Positions 1 through 10,226 of a stretch of DNA of 64,000 nucleotides are shown one piece after another. The stretch comes from Echinarachnius parma (Eukaryota; Echinodermata; Echinoidea; Clypeasteroida; Echinarachniidae). The notes under the pieces were generated by a model. The model saw only the letters and a program-made list of their open reading frames with translations, had not been told where the DNA came from and ran no database searches. The translations under genes were made by a program, and so were the position numbers. Position 1 is the first letter of the stretch. Every line of letters begins with the position of its first letter. Location of the stretch: the NCBI GenBank assembly GCA_037951105.1, contig JBAMJV010007927.1, forward strand, positions 1 to 64,000, in the 5' to 3' direction.

Positions 1-326
1 GTGAAATGTTGCAAAATAAAAAAATTATTGTCATTGTGAATTGTGGTGGTCAGGTGGTGCATTGGGTGGATTGATCCACCTCCCAATTTCAAATTTTTAC
101 TGGGTCCGAGATGATACTTTAGCGGTCTTGACCTCTCGTAAGACGAAGAACCGTGGTCTCGGCCTCGAAAATGTCGAAAATTTTAAACCAATACTAAATC
201 ATACTCTCGGCTTCGGAAATGTTGTACGACTACGTCAAATATGTCAAACTTTCTGTACCGGCCCGCCGCCCATGTTGTTGCCGTACAAAGCCGCATAGCT
301 CTGCTCCCTTGGTTGTGACCCACCTC

Positions 327-361
<35 letters not shown>

Positions 362-563
362 CCTCCATGGAAAATTCCGGCTAATCTGCAAATCTCTTAC
401 TTCAGGACAAGTTTTTTTCATTAGTCTAATGATTAGATATTAGGCTTGGCAATCAAAAACCTTGGATGATCAGTGTTTTCTTTTTGTCTTACATAAGGCA
501 ATTGACTTTCCATACCAATTGCCATCATTAAGCAACTTTTTGATTTTTATCCTCATTTTATAG
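1..563. other. Non-coding, with a 30-base C tract
   Basis: I see no supportable gene here. The notable feature is an uninterrupted run of C at 328-357. Short open frames over it are only readings of the homopolymer and carry poly-Pro or poly-Gly. Confidence 0.6.
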
Positions 564-699
564 CATTGGATGTGGCTGTTCTCTTCGACATTATACAATA
601 GAGGATTTCCGAGTACCGATAGAATGGACGTGCAATCTGCATGCTGACACGACTCACACGATTTGTGCTGGTGGTGACCCCGATTGACTTATGGTTAAG
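564..699 (+). CDS. Candidate exon with CW-zinc-finger-like residues
   Basis: A pyrimidine-rich tract ending in TATAG precedes 564, and AAG|GTAATT at 697-702 is a good donor. In the frame starting with one carried base the exon reads IGCGCSLRHYTIEDFRVP, then IEWTCNLHADTTHTICAGGD, then an in-frame TGA at 685-687. The spacing W-x-C-x4-D-x5-C-x3-D/E is that of the second half of CW zinc fingers (MORC, ZCWPW and LSD2 families), which bind histone H3 tails. The first half (CxxC then KWR) is only weakly recognisable and may start in an upstream exon. The stop before the donor means this is a terminal exon, a pseudogene, or a chance match. Only this one exon is visible. Confidence 0.28.
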
Positions 700-1457
700 G
701 TAATTCATTGAGAACCTTTTTCTTGGACTGTGGACAGAGATAAATGATAGATCTGTGTTCTGAAACTAGAATTTCATCTTCAAATTAGCAGGCAAAATCA
801 ATGAGAGTTTATTTGGCATACCATTGTGTGTCAATTGCTATACTTGCACAAAGTGATCTCACTGGGATTTGAAACTGGGAAAACAACACAGATAAATGTC
901 AGAGGAGGAAAGAATGTGCATTGAGCGCATATTTTGAAACTTATCATGGGCTTGATTGTTATGTTATATAACAGAAAATCTCAATAAACAAGGGCCGACA
1001 TTACTGGACATGAGAAAAGATTCACAATGCATTGTAGAATTTGCATTCCCTTACACCATTTTCAGAATGATGAAAATTATTTTAGCATGATTTTATTTTG
1101 TATCTCTGCAATATTTTCAGAATGTGGACCTTAGATTTATTATTTTGCTTATTAGAGACAAATGCATTAGGCATACTGTATACTGTATACCGATTGAAAA
1201 ACAGATGAAAACTGCTACTGAAAAATTGACAATGAATAAATTAGAGTCAATAATATAGTGTAGCTTCGATCCTAACAGCTGAATAACAAACTGAAGGGAA
1301 AATAACAAATTTGGTCCATGTTGATTAGAAATCAAATCCTATTTTTACTACATGAATACATGTTTGTGGTTCATTTTGTGCAATAAGTGCACATGACTTA
1401 CACATTTCTATTTATCTGATTGCATTCCTTTTTTCACAAATCTCACCCTCTCTATAG

Positions 1458-1620
1458 ATTTCTTCAAGACCCATCAAGATTCTACACACCCACTATACCA
1501 CACCACCCAGAACAAATAACCAGGCCGCCAACACCCAAGTTCTCGCAGACCCTTCAGTCGCCATGCTCATACCCTGCGGGAAACGGACCCACAACGTCCA
1601 TTAGCAAGGAACTAAGCTAG
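1458..1620 (+). CDS. Candidate exon, Pro/Ser/Thr-rich, with in-frame TAG
   Basis: The acceptor CCCTCTCTATAG ends at 1457. The frame starting TTTCTTCAA reads FLQDPSRFYTPTIPHHPEQI and continues Pro/Thr-rich to KELS, where TAG stands at 1618-1620. The same frame then stays open for 58 more codons, Ser/Tyr/Gly-rich (for example HFGQNYSGYYATARYSS), to TAG at 1795-1797. Both parts have the composition of a disordered tail. This may be a terminal exon, or one longer exon broken by a nonsense change. I cannot name the protein. It could share a gene with the exon at 564-699, but no continuous message can be proven. Confidence 0.3.
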
Positions 1621-2479
1621 CAGGTTTTTGCAAACGGGGAATCCTGCAGTTCGTGTGCAAAATCAAGAACTTCCTACAGTAACAGCGGGCCGACCGTTCT
1701 TGGGTTTAAATCTGCGACACACTTTGGTCAGAATTATTCCGGTTATTATGCGACGGCACGATACAGCTCTATGGTCAACCAATCAACATGCTTGTAGCGA
1801 GGTAAACATTCAGCACATTGCTATCATGTGTAGTACATAGACAATTAGTTGGCGTGTTAACAATACAAGCCAGCCATGCGTTGTCTATACATTGCTTGTG
1901 ACAACGAGATGTGACGTCATGCAGTCTACGAATGTACGTCCGCCTTCACCAAATTAGCGAAACTGCTTGTCAACGAAAGTTATTTGAGCGCGGTGAACGG
2001 GGCAATAGATCGCTCCCTGCGTCGTTGAAAGCTCTGTACGTCGCTGAGCGAAAACACCATAATATTGGAGCAGGACTTCTAGCGTATGAGACATGTTAGA
2101 TGTGGACGTCGACCGTGGGAAGTGGCAGGGATGTTCGGCCAGTGATTGCCCACAGATCCCTCACCATGCTGATGCCAAATTAACCCGTTCCCTACGAGTT
2201 TATGAAATGCCCATAGACTTTGTACACAACCCACTTGGTTCCTGTGGTCAAGGGGTTAAGGCCCTACCGATAAGGCCTTCAAATTGATATATAGCATAAA
2301 CAGTTCATTTCTCAAATACAACTCTTTAGCATGGAATTATTCACGCACACATTTTGGCAAAAATTAACAAAACCTTATTATAACAAGCACCTCGGGCACA
2401 ATTGGATTGAATACCTTATGTCGGGTATCTTGTGTCTGGGCTTAAAAATAATAAAATACAAAGATCCTTGACGCGTAAA

Positions 2480-2775
2480 ATTATCATCGCTGTATCCGGT
2501 ACCTCTTGTTAGGAGGTTCCACTGTATCAACAAAGATAAGTTTTGTTGCGGGAAGTAACAATGACCGAATAGTGCTCATAGCAACAATCTGTTATCTTTT
2601 TCAAATTCAATCAAAATAAATTTGATAATATATCTTTCATGTCTTCCCTATTACATGTGATAAAGGTAATTATGATTTAATGAAAAAGGATGTTTTTAAT
2701 TTGTAGTTCAAATCAGTGGGCAGTACAGTACCTCGTTATAAGCGAGCTAAACGGGGTTTCCCTGTATAGTGTATG
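2480..2775. repeat. Degraded ends of TA-flanked MITEs
   Basis: GGAGGTTCCACTGTA ends at 2519, and CGGGGTTTCCCTGTA ends near 2768. These match the right ends of the better preserved copies at 53800-53936 and 8580-8689. Matching left ends are too decayed to place. The rest of 1800-2940 shows nothing I can call. Confidence 0.45.
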
Positions 2776-2939
2776 ACATAAATTTATCATTTTTTAAAAC
2801 TCAAACAAACCATTGTTTTTCTCAGATGAAATACTAATAAATAATATGATTCAGAATAATTGTACAAGGTTATTGATATAATGTATGATTGAAGTTGCTA
2901 ATAACACCCATGAAGAAATGTGAGTGTGTATCACTATGC

Positions 2940-3325
2940 CAATTGTCCTTTTAACCCTCCTTTTGCTTGGATTCACAGAGGCTTCCCCTATTATGTGCAG
3001 GGTATTGAAGGGTCGGCCAACTCAATTGTATTTTTCATAGATCAGGATCAACCAAATGGCTAGGTGGACAATGTATGAGACACAATTATGCACAATGATC
3101 TGATATTTATTCTTTGTGTAATGTAGCTTTGTTTATTTTATAGTGATTTAGTTTTGTAAATTTTGTTGTTCCAATTCATTCAAATTCGAATGTAACAATT
3201 GCTATATTGTATTGTTTATACTATGTATGTTTTGATGTTCAATGTACACTGATCCTTTCAGCACTGCTGCTGATCAGTTTGAAATGTATACCAAAATAAA
3301 TAAATAAATAAATAAATAAATAAAT
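2940..3325 (+). repeat. Retroposon 3' end with AAAT tail
   Basis: AT-rich sequence ends in GAAATGTATACC followed by a clean AAAT tandem tail at about 3295-3325. A short direct-repeat tail at a sharp edge is typical of CR1/L2-type LINE 3' ends. No coding part is left, so the element would be severely 5' truncated. Confidence 0.45.
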
Positions 3326-3675
3326 TCACAGAGACACTACATGATCTGCACACATCCAAAAGTTGAATCAATCACCCAGTATTTCATTTTTTGTAACAGT
3401 TGCTTCTGCATTTATTGAAAAATTAAATACAAAGTATCCAAATAACAATAATTGCATATTGTTATATAATTGATTTTCATAAAATGTGAAAATGCTGTGT
3501 AAATACACAAGTTATTCAACCATTTGCATTGCTTCAAATTTCAGGAATGTAAATCCTACTTCAAAAAAGTACAATTTACCAGCATACACAAACAGGCGAT
3601 TTTGTTAGTTTGAAATGTAAAAAATGCACACATAGTACCAGGTAAAGGGGGAAAACGGCTAGAAGCATGAAAATG

Positions 3676-3847
3676 TACAGTCAAACCTGTGTACCATGAC
3701 TGCCAATCAAAGTGGCCACTGTAGAAAGGTGATCACTATAGACAGGTTCCATTACATTCCTTTTCTCTGCAAGGGATCATGTTTGGTGGCCATTATAGGC
3801 AGGTTTGCTGCTATAAAAAGGTGGCTGCTATAACAGGTTTGACTGTA
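3676..3847. mobile_element. TA-flanked MITE, 172 bp
   Basis: The perfect 15-bp terminal inverted repeat TACAGTCAAACCTGT (3676-3690) pairs with ACAGGTTTGACTGTA (3833-3847). TA at both ends fits a Tc1/mariner-type target. The interior carries repeated GGCC(A/T)CTAT-type motifs. Related but interrupted sequence frames the nested transposons at 32170-38397. Confidence 0.8.
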
Positions 3848-4130
3848 CTTGAATGTAAATGTGGGCTCTGTGTAGTGATGTATCCGCAGAGTATGTGTGA
3901 GTGTGGGTGTGTGTGTGTGTGTGCGCATGTTAGATACTAACACAAAACAGACTTGTAGTTATTTGCAACTGGTTGACATAAAAGATAAATAATGTGCTCA
4001 CACTGTCTGAAAATCTATATTTTTCATTCACTGTGTTATTAAAAAATAAGGAGTACATGGGGAGCAACCTCTACATGCAGTGATGTTGCCTGGGGGCGCA
4101 TCCCCCCTAATAATTTGCCATAAAAATACA

Positions 4131-4432
4131 AAACATCACATGAATAGATTGGGGGTATGACAGGGTGAAGGGTGGGGGATATCTCTCCTTTGCATAACTA
4201 GCATACTTCTAAAGATATACATACAAATAATCTACCCACATACCCTCCCCAAATGTCGCCTATATATAGACATGCATATAAACATCACAGGAATAGATTG
4301 GGGGTATGACAGGGTGAATGGTGGGGGATATCTATCCTTTGCACAACTAGCATACTTCCGAGGTGATACATACAAAAAGTCTACCCACATACCCTCCCCA
4401 AATGTAGCCTATATATTATAGACATGCATGTA
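4131..4432 (+). repeat. Tandem duplication, two units of about 149 bp
   Basis: AAACATCACA(T/G)GAATAG begins at 4131 and again at 4280, and the two units run in parallel through CCCACATACCCTCCCCAAAT to the 3' end. A few substitutions and a small indel separate them. No coding content is seen. Confidence 0.8.
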
Positions 4433-5099
4433 GGGTGTATGCCTGTTTCTATAATGGTTTCAATCATGTGGTCCCGAGGTCATGCTTTCTTGAATTCTAG
4501 TATATTCCAAGGTAAGGAACACACTGCACATTTTTTCGAGTGAAAAGTTGCAAAAGCTCCCTACTGTGGGAGGGTCGATAGTGCGATACCCCTCCCACAC
4601 CATCCACCATCCCTGCTCCCTTCCATGACCCCACCCCCACTTTTCAAAATAGTCATGCCACTGCAAGAAAGCCAATAATGTATTATACAGGGGGAACATT
4701 CTGTAGAAAAAAATATACGGTGTGCCCCCTTTCAGTCTGACCCGCTATTCCATTGTCTCCATGAAAAATGAATACACAATATGGCGGATGTTGCCTACTA
4801 TATGAGAGTGGGAGAGTGAGTAGTTATATAAGAAAATTTGAAAGAGAACAATGGAAATTCAGAATATGCGTACGTGGAGTTGCTTTTATTTGGTAGCTAC
4901 GGTAGCTGTAGTTATTACGTTCACGCCCAGGCCACCCGGCGGGCGCGCAACGGGCAACGCGATCACGGGCTGAACCTCCCAGATAGACACGGCAGCGCAA
5001 TTCAACGAGTCGATGTACCCGCGACTGTTGAGCTGAGCCGATGTGTACATGTACGGGTGCGCATATCAACGGCCGCGGACCATCATTCCTGTGACAAAT

Positions 5100-5285
5100 T
5101 TACGGTAAGCCATCAGTTTTCGGTGATAAAATATGATATCAATGTTCCCTTTTTTCACGAGGTAAACGGTTTTCGTTTTCTTTCAAACTTTCACAAATCT
5201 TTCAATTGTATTTTACAATGATATTGATATAGGATTGAAGTCTCAAATGTCATTTTGTGCAATATCTGACACTTTACCTGAATCA
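5100..5285 (-). repeat. Dispersed repeat, inverted copy at 51353-51540
   Basis: The stretch with TTTCAAACTTTCACAAATCT and GTCAAATGTCATTTTG-like sequence, ending in CTGACACTTTACCTG, is matched in reverse complement near 51353-51540, where it begins ACCTGTAAAGTGTC. It is the end of an inverted-repeat element whose more complete copy is at 51353-51890. Confidence 0.6.
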
Positions 5286-5297
5286 CTTTAAACATTT

Positions 5298-5501
5298 CAC
5301 TTACTAATCGTTTATAATCGATCATGTATTCCCCGATAGCAAAATCCTTGGTAGCTATTCAAACAAAGTTCAGCACACATTGAAAACAAAAACAAAATAT
5401 ACAAAATTTGCCGATTGCCGCGTGTGTTGAACTTTGTTTGAATAGCTACCAGGCATTTTGCTATCGGGGAATACATGATCGATTATAAACGATCCTAAGT
5501 G
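5298..5501. repeat. Foldback element, arms about 80 bp
   Basis: Left arm 5298-5379 and right arm 5423-5501 are near-perfect inverted repeats around a 43-base loop. They include GATCATGTATTCCCCGATAG on the left and its complement on the right. It can form one long hairpin and resembles a foldback MITE. No coding potential. Confidence 0.85.
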
Positions 5502-5835
5502 AATGCAACATTTCTATAAACACAACATTTTGTAATTATTTATAATGAAAACATTGTTATCATGTCCTTGTTGTTGTATATAATTTATAAAAAATATAAA
5601 TGAGACCTGTATATACAGTAGTGTTATAAATATGATTTGAAGGCTAATTATTCCAAAATCAACTCTCGGCAAATACTAACCATTAAACAATACACATGTT
5701 ATTGGTAGAATAATAGGATGATAGGTTTAGGATCAGGATTTGGATTACAGCTAGGAAATGGGTTTAGGAATATACATAATAACATTCAACCTTTCTTTTT
5801 CTTGAACTGAAAAGTGTAAGTTTTGTGGACGTTCT

Positions 5836-6273
5836 TTAAAGGGGACCACCAGGCAAAGGACAACACATTATTATATGTTTTGGTACTGTTTTGTGATATC
5901 AAATAGATACCCAACATTTTGCAAAGGGTTGTGTAATTAATAAACAAAGCAATTAATTTCCACCACTTACGGAACCACTGCTATTTCCTGGTTCCATACG
6001 GGCCAAGCATTTGCGAGTGCGCCAATGCTTTCACGCGTACGTCAATAGATTCCCGGATGATTCATTCGCTCTGCACAGTGCGCTCTGGCTCTGCACGCAT
6101 ATAGTCTACGCAATTCAGACCGCATGAACGCATGGTTGAGAATGGTGATGCGTTTTCCAATTATATATATTTTTCTGAAAACATATTTTTGTGAACTTGT
6201 TGAAGGAATGGAATACTAAAGAAGGTACCTTTCAATAATAAGAATATTATTTTTGGGTGGTGGTACCCTTTAA
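5836..6273. mobile_element. TTAA-flanked element, 438 bp
   Basis: The ends are TTAA-AGGGGACCACC (from 5836) and GGTGGTGGTACCCT-TTAA (to 6273). TTAA on both sides with an inverted terminus is the pattern of piggyBac-type insertion. The interior has no transposase. Other short TTAA-flanked elements in the window are at 41074-42157, 45367-45811 and 54836-55748. Confidence 0.6.
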
Positions 6274-6561
6274 CGTTCTTAAAACGTTTTTAAAACGTTC
6301 TTAACACGTCTCCAGCGTCCGACATGTTTTCTGCAGGTCCTTGCACTTGAAAACAAATGCATACAAGTTTTGTATTGGTTTTTCTAACGTTTAGACAACG
6401 TTTGAAAAACGTCCATTTCGGCGAACGTTCTACTGAGACGTTCACAACCTTCAACAAAAACACGTGCTAAAAACGTTTTCACAAAACGTCCAAGTACCCA
6501 ACTTTAAGTTTAGAACGTTCAGAAAACGTCCAATTGTTAGTTGGGGGGGGGGGGGGGGGGG
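6274..6561. repeat. AACGTT-rich repeat followed by a G tract
   Basis: At least ten copies of AACGTT, AACGTC or close variants lie between 6274 and 6535 at irregular 10-40 bp spacing, starting directly at the edge of the previous element. A run of G occupies 6543-6561. It is probably an old non-autonomous transposon. I could not define its ends. Confidence 0.45.
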
Positions 6562-6714
6562 CTGCAGACCCCGGCCTCCCGCCTCCTTACGCCTGTAGAC
6601 CTGTGGTATTACTCATATCTGACTGGAAATTGACAGAGTTTATCGACTTTTTGTGCGGTACGTGAAAGTGCATTGAAAAAAAAAGGCCAATTTATATGAT
6701 CGTCTTTTTTCTAG

Positions 6715-6808
6715 GACACATGGCTTGGAGATTCTCTATGCGATCGCGAGCAAGCTAGCTGTGAGAGAGCACGGGGTCAGCGAGCGGGACGAACTGGCTC
6801 CCATGTAG
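6715..6808 (+). CDS. Candidate terminal exon, unidentified protein
   Basis: The acceptor GTCTTTTTTCTAG ends at 6714. With two bases supplied by an upstream exon, the frame reads THGLEILYAIASKLAVREHG then VSERDELAPM and stops at TAG 6806-6808. The peptide is amphipathic and gene-like, with no repeats or low complexity. No upstream exon with the right phase is evident nearby, and I do not recognise the protein. Confidence 0.35.
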
Positions 6809-7650
6809 AGCCTTTATGAACTTAACATGCAGTAATTTATTAATGAGATGAAAACATTAACCAATCAGATCGCTAGATGCGGGTGACCTCTGCCTGACTC
6901 GGGGCCTAATACACGATATTGCCGCCCTATTGCCGTGGCGTGTTCCATCATGTATCAAGGGGTTTATTTAGTATCAGAAATTAATATTATCATAACTATT
7001 CTAATGATCAAATATGAGATACATCAGAGTAAAACTGAAGCATAGAAATACCTTTTTTACATCCATACCAAATCTCACCTCTTTATTTTAAAAGAAAGCA
7101 ATATATTTTGTGATGACGTACCCTATTCATATAATGGAACAACCAGTAACCGTGTATTGTGCAAGAAAGCGTGTTTGGTTTTACTTGGTTTTACTATGCA
7201 GCTTGATTGTTATTATTTATTCGGCCAAAATTCAAACAAATACAGAGTATACAAAATACAAAATACAACAGTCAATAAAGAAAGTGAAGGAAAGGGAGAA
7301 AAGGGACAGTTACAAGTGGGCCAGGGCTCACAAAAGTAAAATTCTTTACTATTGCCCGGAGGCGAAAAATTCGCTGCCCGGACACATGCGAGCCAGATTG
7401 TGTGTCTAAACAAAGACTAACACTCGCAAATGGCTCATCTACCATCCCGTGGTAGATGAATATTAGTTATTTAATAGGTTTACATTATAAATAAACAACA
7501 ACCAATGTGCAAAGAGAGAAAGACTGCTTCGCTCGCGTAATTGTGCATATAGCGTGAGAGTCTTGACGAAAGACTAGGACATGCGCTCGATGGCGTAAAT
7601 TCAAAATGAATGAAGAACGCCAATAAACTTAAAACAACAACAACATGTTT

Positions 7651-7757
7651 CGGAAATAATATCGCTAATGATATTCGTTTGTCTCGCAATGTATGGTCAA
7701 ACTAGGAATCTAAACGATCATGACGTTTCGTATGCTACTGCAATACTTTGTCAAATG
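7651..7757 (-). repeat. Block A, inverted copy left of the LINE
   Basis: These 107 bases are the exact or near-exact reverse complement of 18492-18598, both containing AACGATCATGACGTTTCGTA on this strand. A third copy lies at 17564-17692 in the same orientation as the right one. The inner edge, CAAATG at 7757, abuts the LINE tail directly. Confidence 0.85.
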
Positions 7758-7784
7758 AGTTAGTTAGTTAGTTTTTTTGTTTAA

Positions 7785-7844
7785 ATGGCGACTCAGTCAA
7801 AATTGACTATTTACGCCATGTCTATATAATTGGCCGAAGGCCAA
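7785..7844 (-). ncRNA. Two 3'-terminal hairpins of the LINE
   Basis: ATGGCG (7785-7790) pairs with CGCCAT (7814-7819) and encloses AGTCA (7795-7799) with TGACT (7804-7808). Next, TTGGCC (7830-7835) pairs with GGCCAA (7839-7844) over three bases. All stems are perfect, and they stand between the branched domain and the CTAA tail. By analogy with other LINEs, such 3' structures may be bound by the RT; that role is inferred. Confidence 0.6.
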
Positions 7845-7863
7845 ACATATACAATGGGCAAGG

Positions 7864-7963
7864 CGTTTGGCACCTGACTAGTGCGAATGCACTAGTTCGC
7901 GGAGGCCACGAAAAACCCCCATCGTGATGGGGGAAACGTGGTTGCGTCCGTGGATGCCAAACG
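7864..7963 (-). ncRNA. Branched RNA-like domain in the LINE 3' region
   Basis: Outer stem CGTTTGGCA (7864-7872) with TGCCAAACG (7955-7963), 9 bp. Second stem ACTAGTGC (7877-7884) with GCACTAGT (7889-7896), 8 bp, four-base loop. Third stem CCACG (7906-7910) with CGTGG (7937-7941), then an A-rich internal loop, then CCCCCAT (7916-7922) with ATGGGGG (7927-7933), loop CGTG. Twenty-nine base pairs without a mismatch in 100 bases is hard to get by chance. It lies about 100 bases before the LINE 3' end, so it is a candidate cis signal for the LINE RT. Confidence 0.65.
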
Positions 7964-8040
7964 AGGGCGCACTCCCTGTCTCCTTGTAAAAAAATAAAAT
8001 AATAATAATAATTATGTATTAATCTTTATAATCATTCCCA

Positions 8041-9660
8041 CCTACGGTTATCAATATGTGCGCACCCGCGCTCACACCAATAAACGCATGCAAACATATA
8101 TAATAGCCAAAGGAGCTATCATTTATTCTTTTTTATTATAATGCATATATAAATTTATATATCTTTTATAATATATTATGTATATTATGACCACTATCAT
8201 CGACATAATGTACGCACCCGTGTCTGATCTGAGGACAATATTTTATTTTATTATATATATTATGTATTTGTGTGTATCTGTGTATGCGCCCCCGCGCATT
8301 TCACCGAAACAAATTCATATATATATCAAAATCTTGTCTATAAAACATATGTGCACCCCCGCGCACAGGCATGTGTATTTATATCTATACTACAAGTTTA
8401 CAGAGTATGTGTCTATATCTCATTTATAAAGTGTCTGTGCACCCCCGCGCACTTATATATATAATCTATACTACATATTTACAGAGATTGAATGCCTTCT
8501 GGAGTAGCATCATCAATCCGGACGCACCCGCGCTCGGTCTGACGAGAAACTACTCTATAAGCAACTATTACTATGTATGTACAGGGAAACCCCGTTATAA
8601 CAAGCTCGCTTATAACGAGGTACCGTTTATAACGAGGAGAATCTGTTTTGGCCTGATTATAACTGTGTGTTATCCGGGGTTTCCCTGTATTTATATCTCA
8701 TCTATAAATAATGTGTGCACCCCCGCGCACTAAAACATATATTTATAACTTAATTATACACTAACCAACAAAGTGTATACCTTCTAGGACATTATTAGTA
8801 CGGCCGCACCCGCGCTCGGCCTAATGTCATCCCATTTTATTCACAATTATTATATTATATATATATATCATTTTTTTTTTCTTTTCTTTTTCCCCTATAA
8901 GTAATTTGTGGATCCCCGCACAATAACTAAAATAGTATCATATTATGCATATAAGATATTCAATATAAAATGAATATCTACAGGTACATATGAACATACA
9001 TTTTCAGTCAAATTGTATGCCTTCTTATGGCATTATCATCATGACTATAGTATCTGTATATAACAATATATGTATATCTATATTACACATTTAAATAGCT
9101 CGTGAGCCTTCTAGAGTAGTATTATCACACCGGACGCACCCGCGCTCGGTCTGACAAGAGGCTACTCTATCCACAACTATATGTATCTCTGTATTTGTAT
9201 CTATAATATACATTTACAAGGGTGTATGCCTTCTAAATCATTATTAGTACGGACGCACCCGCGTTCGGCCTAATACAAATCTGATGACAGTATATATCAA
9301 TATCAATATATATAAATATATATATTTTTTTTATATTAATTATAATATTGTACACGTACACTATCTATATATACAAATAAACCACATGTGCTCTTTTTAC
9401 AGTCAGAGCGTACTACAGCTTGTGTATACTACTATATAGTGAACATATTATCATCAGATTAAACGCACCCGCGCTCGGTCTGAGATAAATGTAATTTATT
9501 GACAACTATTAAATATAAATGTATCTATAATAATATATTTAATTTATTACAATTTTTAACTAGTGTATGAACGCAATTGCGTTCAAATAAATGTAAGTAC
9601 CAATAATATTGTTATTACACTTCTTGTCAGCAGATTGCACGCACCCGCGCCCAATCTGAG
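8041..9660 (-). repeat. Array of variable-stem, constant-loop hairpins
   Basis: About 13 copies of a loop core (A/T)CGCACCCGCGC or GCACCCCCGCGC recur every 60-220 bases in AT-rich DNA. Stem sequences differ but stay paired: TGTG/CACA (8057-8076), ATGCG/CGCAT (8284-8299), TGTGC/GCACA (8350-8367), GTGC/GCAC (8437-8452 and 8715-8730), GACATTA/TAATGTC (8788-8828), TTGTG/CACAA (8906-8923), ACCG/CGGT inside TAGAGTAG/CTACTCTA (9112-9169), TATTAG/CTAATA (9242-9275), TCAGA/TCTGA (9454-9483), CAGATTG/CAATCTG (9631-9658). Two (8202-8224, 8518-8537) pair weakly, although the second also has the outer pair GAGTAG/CTACTC. Several units share a lead-in like ATGCCTTCTAGAGTAG. A related hairpin sits between the two LINE ORFs. 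Confidence 0.75.
8580..8689. mobile_element. TA-flanked MITE inside the hairpin array, 110 bp
   Basis: TACAGGGAAACCCCG (8580-8594) pairs with CGGGGTTTCCCTGTA (8675-8689), a perfect 15-bp inverted repeat with TA at both ends. The interior has repeated TATAACGAGG-like motifs. It inserted between two hairpin units, so it is younger than the array. Confidence 0.8.
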
Positions 9661-9766
9661 GACAATATATATAATATATATGTATTTGTATTAATTATGA
9701 TATTGTACACCTGCACATTCTATATATACAAAGAAACGCATGTGCTCTTTTACAGTCACAGACCTT

Positions 9767-10024
9767 TCACAGGCCTTTTAATTCGGCCGCGACCACGGCT
9801 GGGTCGGCGGTCCTGTCCCCGATGTCGTTTCCGCCGATTTGGAGAATAATGGCCTTCGGGTTGTCCTCTCGTGCGGCACGTAGGAGGGGGGCCCGTATCC
9901 GGCTGATGGTGGCGCCTGGGATGCCCATGTAGCGGACGGTGTCGGTGTGAAGTCCCATGTTAAGACCATACGTGGCCAGTCTGGCGATTAGGCTGTGGCC
10001 CGCTATGATCACCGTCGGATGCAT
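9767..10024 (-). pseudogene. Truncated SGNH/GDSL-hydrolase-like ORF
   Basis: The 85-codon frame shows the nucleophile block as VIIAGHSLIARL and the Gly-x-Asn-Asp block as IILQIGGNDIG, in the right order and spacing for the SGNH hydrolase fold. The C-terminal block with the catalytic Asp and His is missing, so it should not be an active esterase. Similar domains are known as extra domains in some retrotransposons (esterase-bearing CR1-like LINEs, Ngaro/DIRS elements). Here it lies between the RNase H end and the hairpin array, in the orientation of the LINE. It may be a decayed ORF3 or the remnant of another element. Confidence 0.6.
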
Positions 10025-10226
10025 AGCAATCTATTTGTATATAATTAATAATATAATAAAAGAATAACTATTATATCAATTTATTTTCAAACGCCAACCT
10101 AAAAAGTGTTTAATTATAATAACATAAGTACATTATGTTATCTTCTAATTTATACATTAATTATAACCAATAGAACAAAGGCGTGTGAGACAGTGGGTAA
10201 ATCACGTCTTACTCTATTATAACAAG
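10025..10226. other. AT-rich spacer
   Basis: No ORF, hairpin of the array type or transposon end was seen between the SGNH fragment and the RNase H end. Confidence 0.4.

Noticed and set aside
4838..5221. 127-codon plus-strand ORF
   Set aside because: No domain; overlaps a dispersed repeat (5100-5285) found inverted at 51 kb without a frame.
7110..7409. 99-codon plus-strand ORF with one hydrophobic segment
   Set aside because: No splice signals, low-complexity Lys/Glu stretch and no homology I recognise; not enough to call a gene.
8041..9660. CRISPR array
   Set aside because: The conserved part is only about 12-14 bases, spacing is irregular, flanking stems vary, and the context is an animal LINE.
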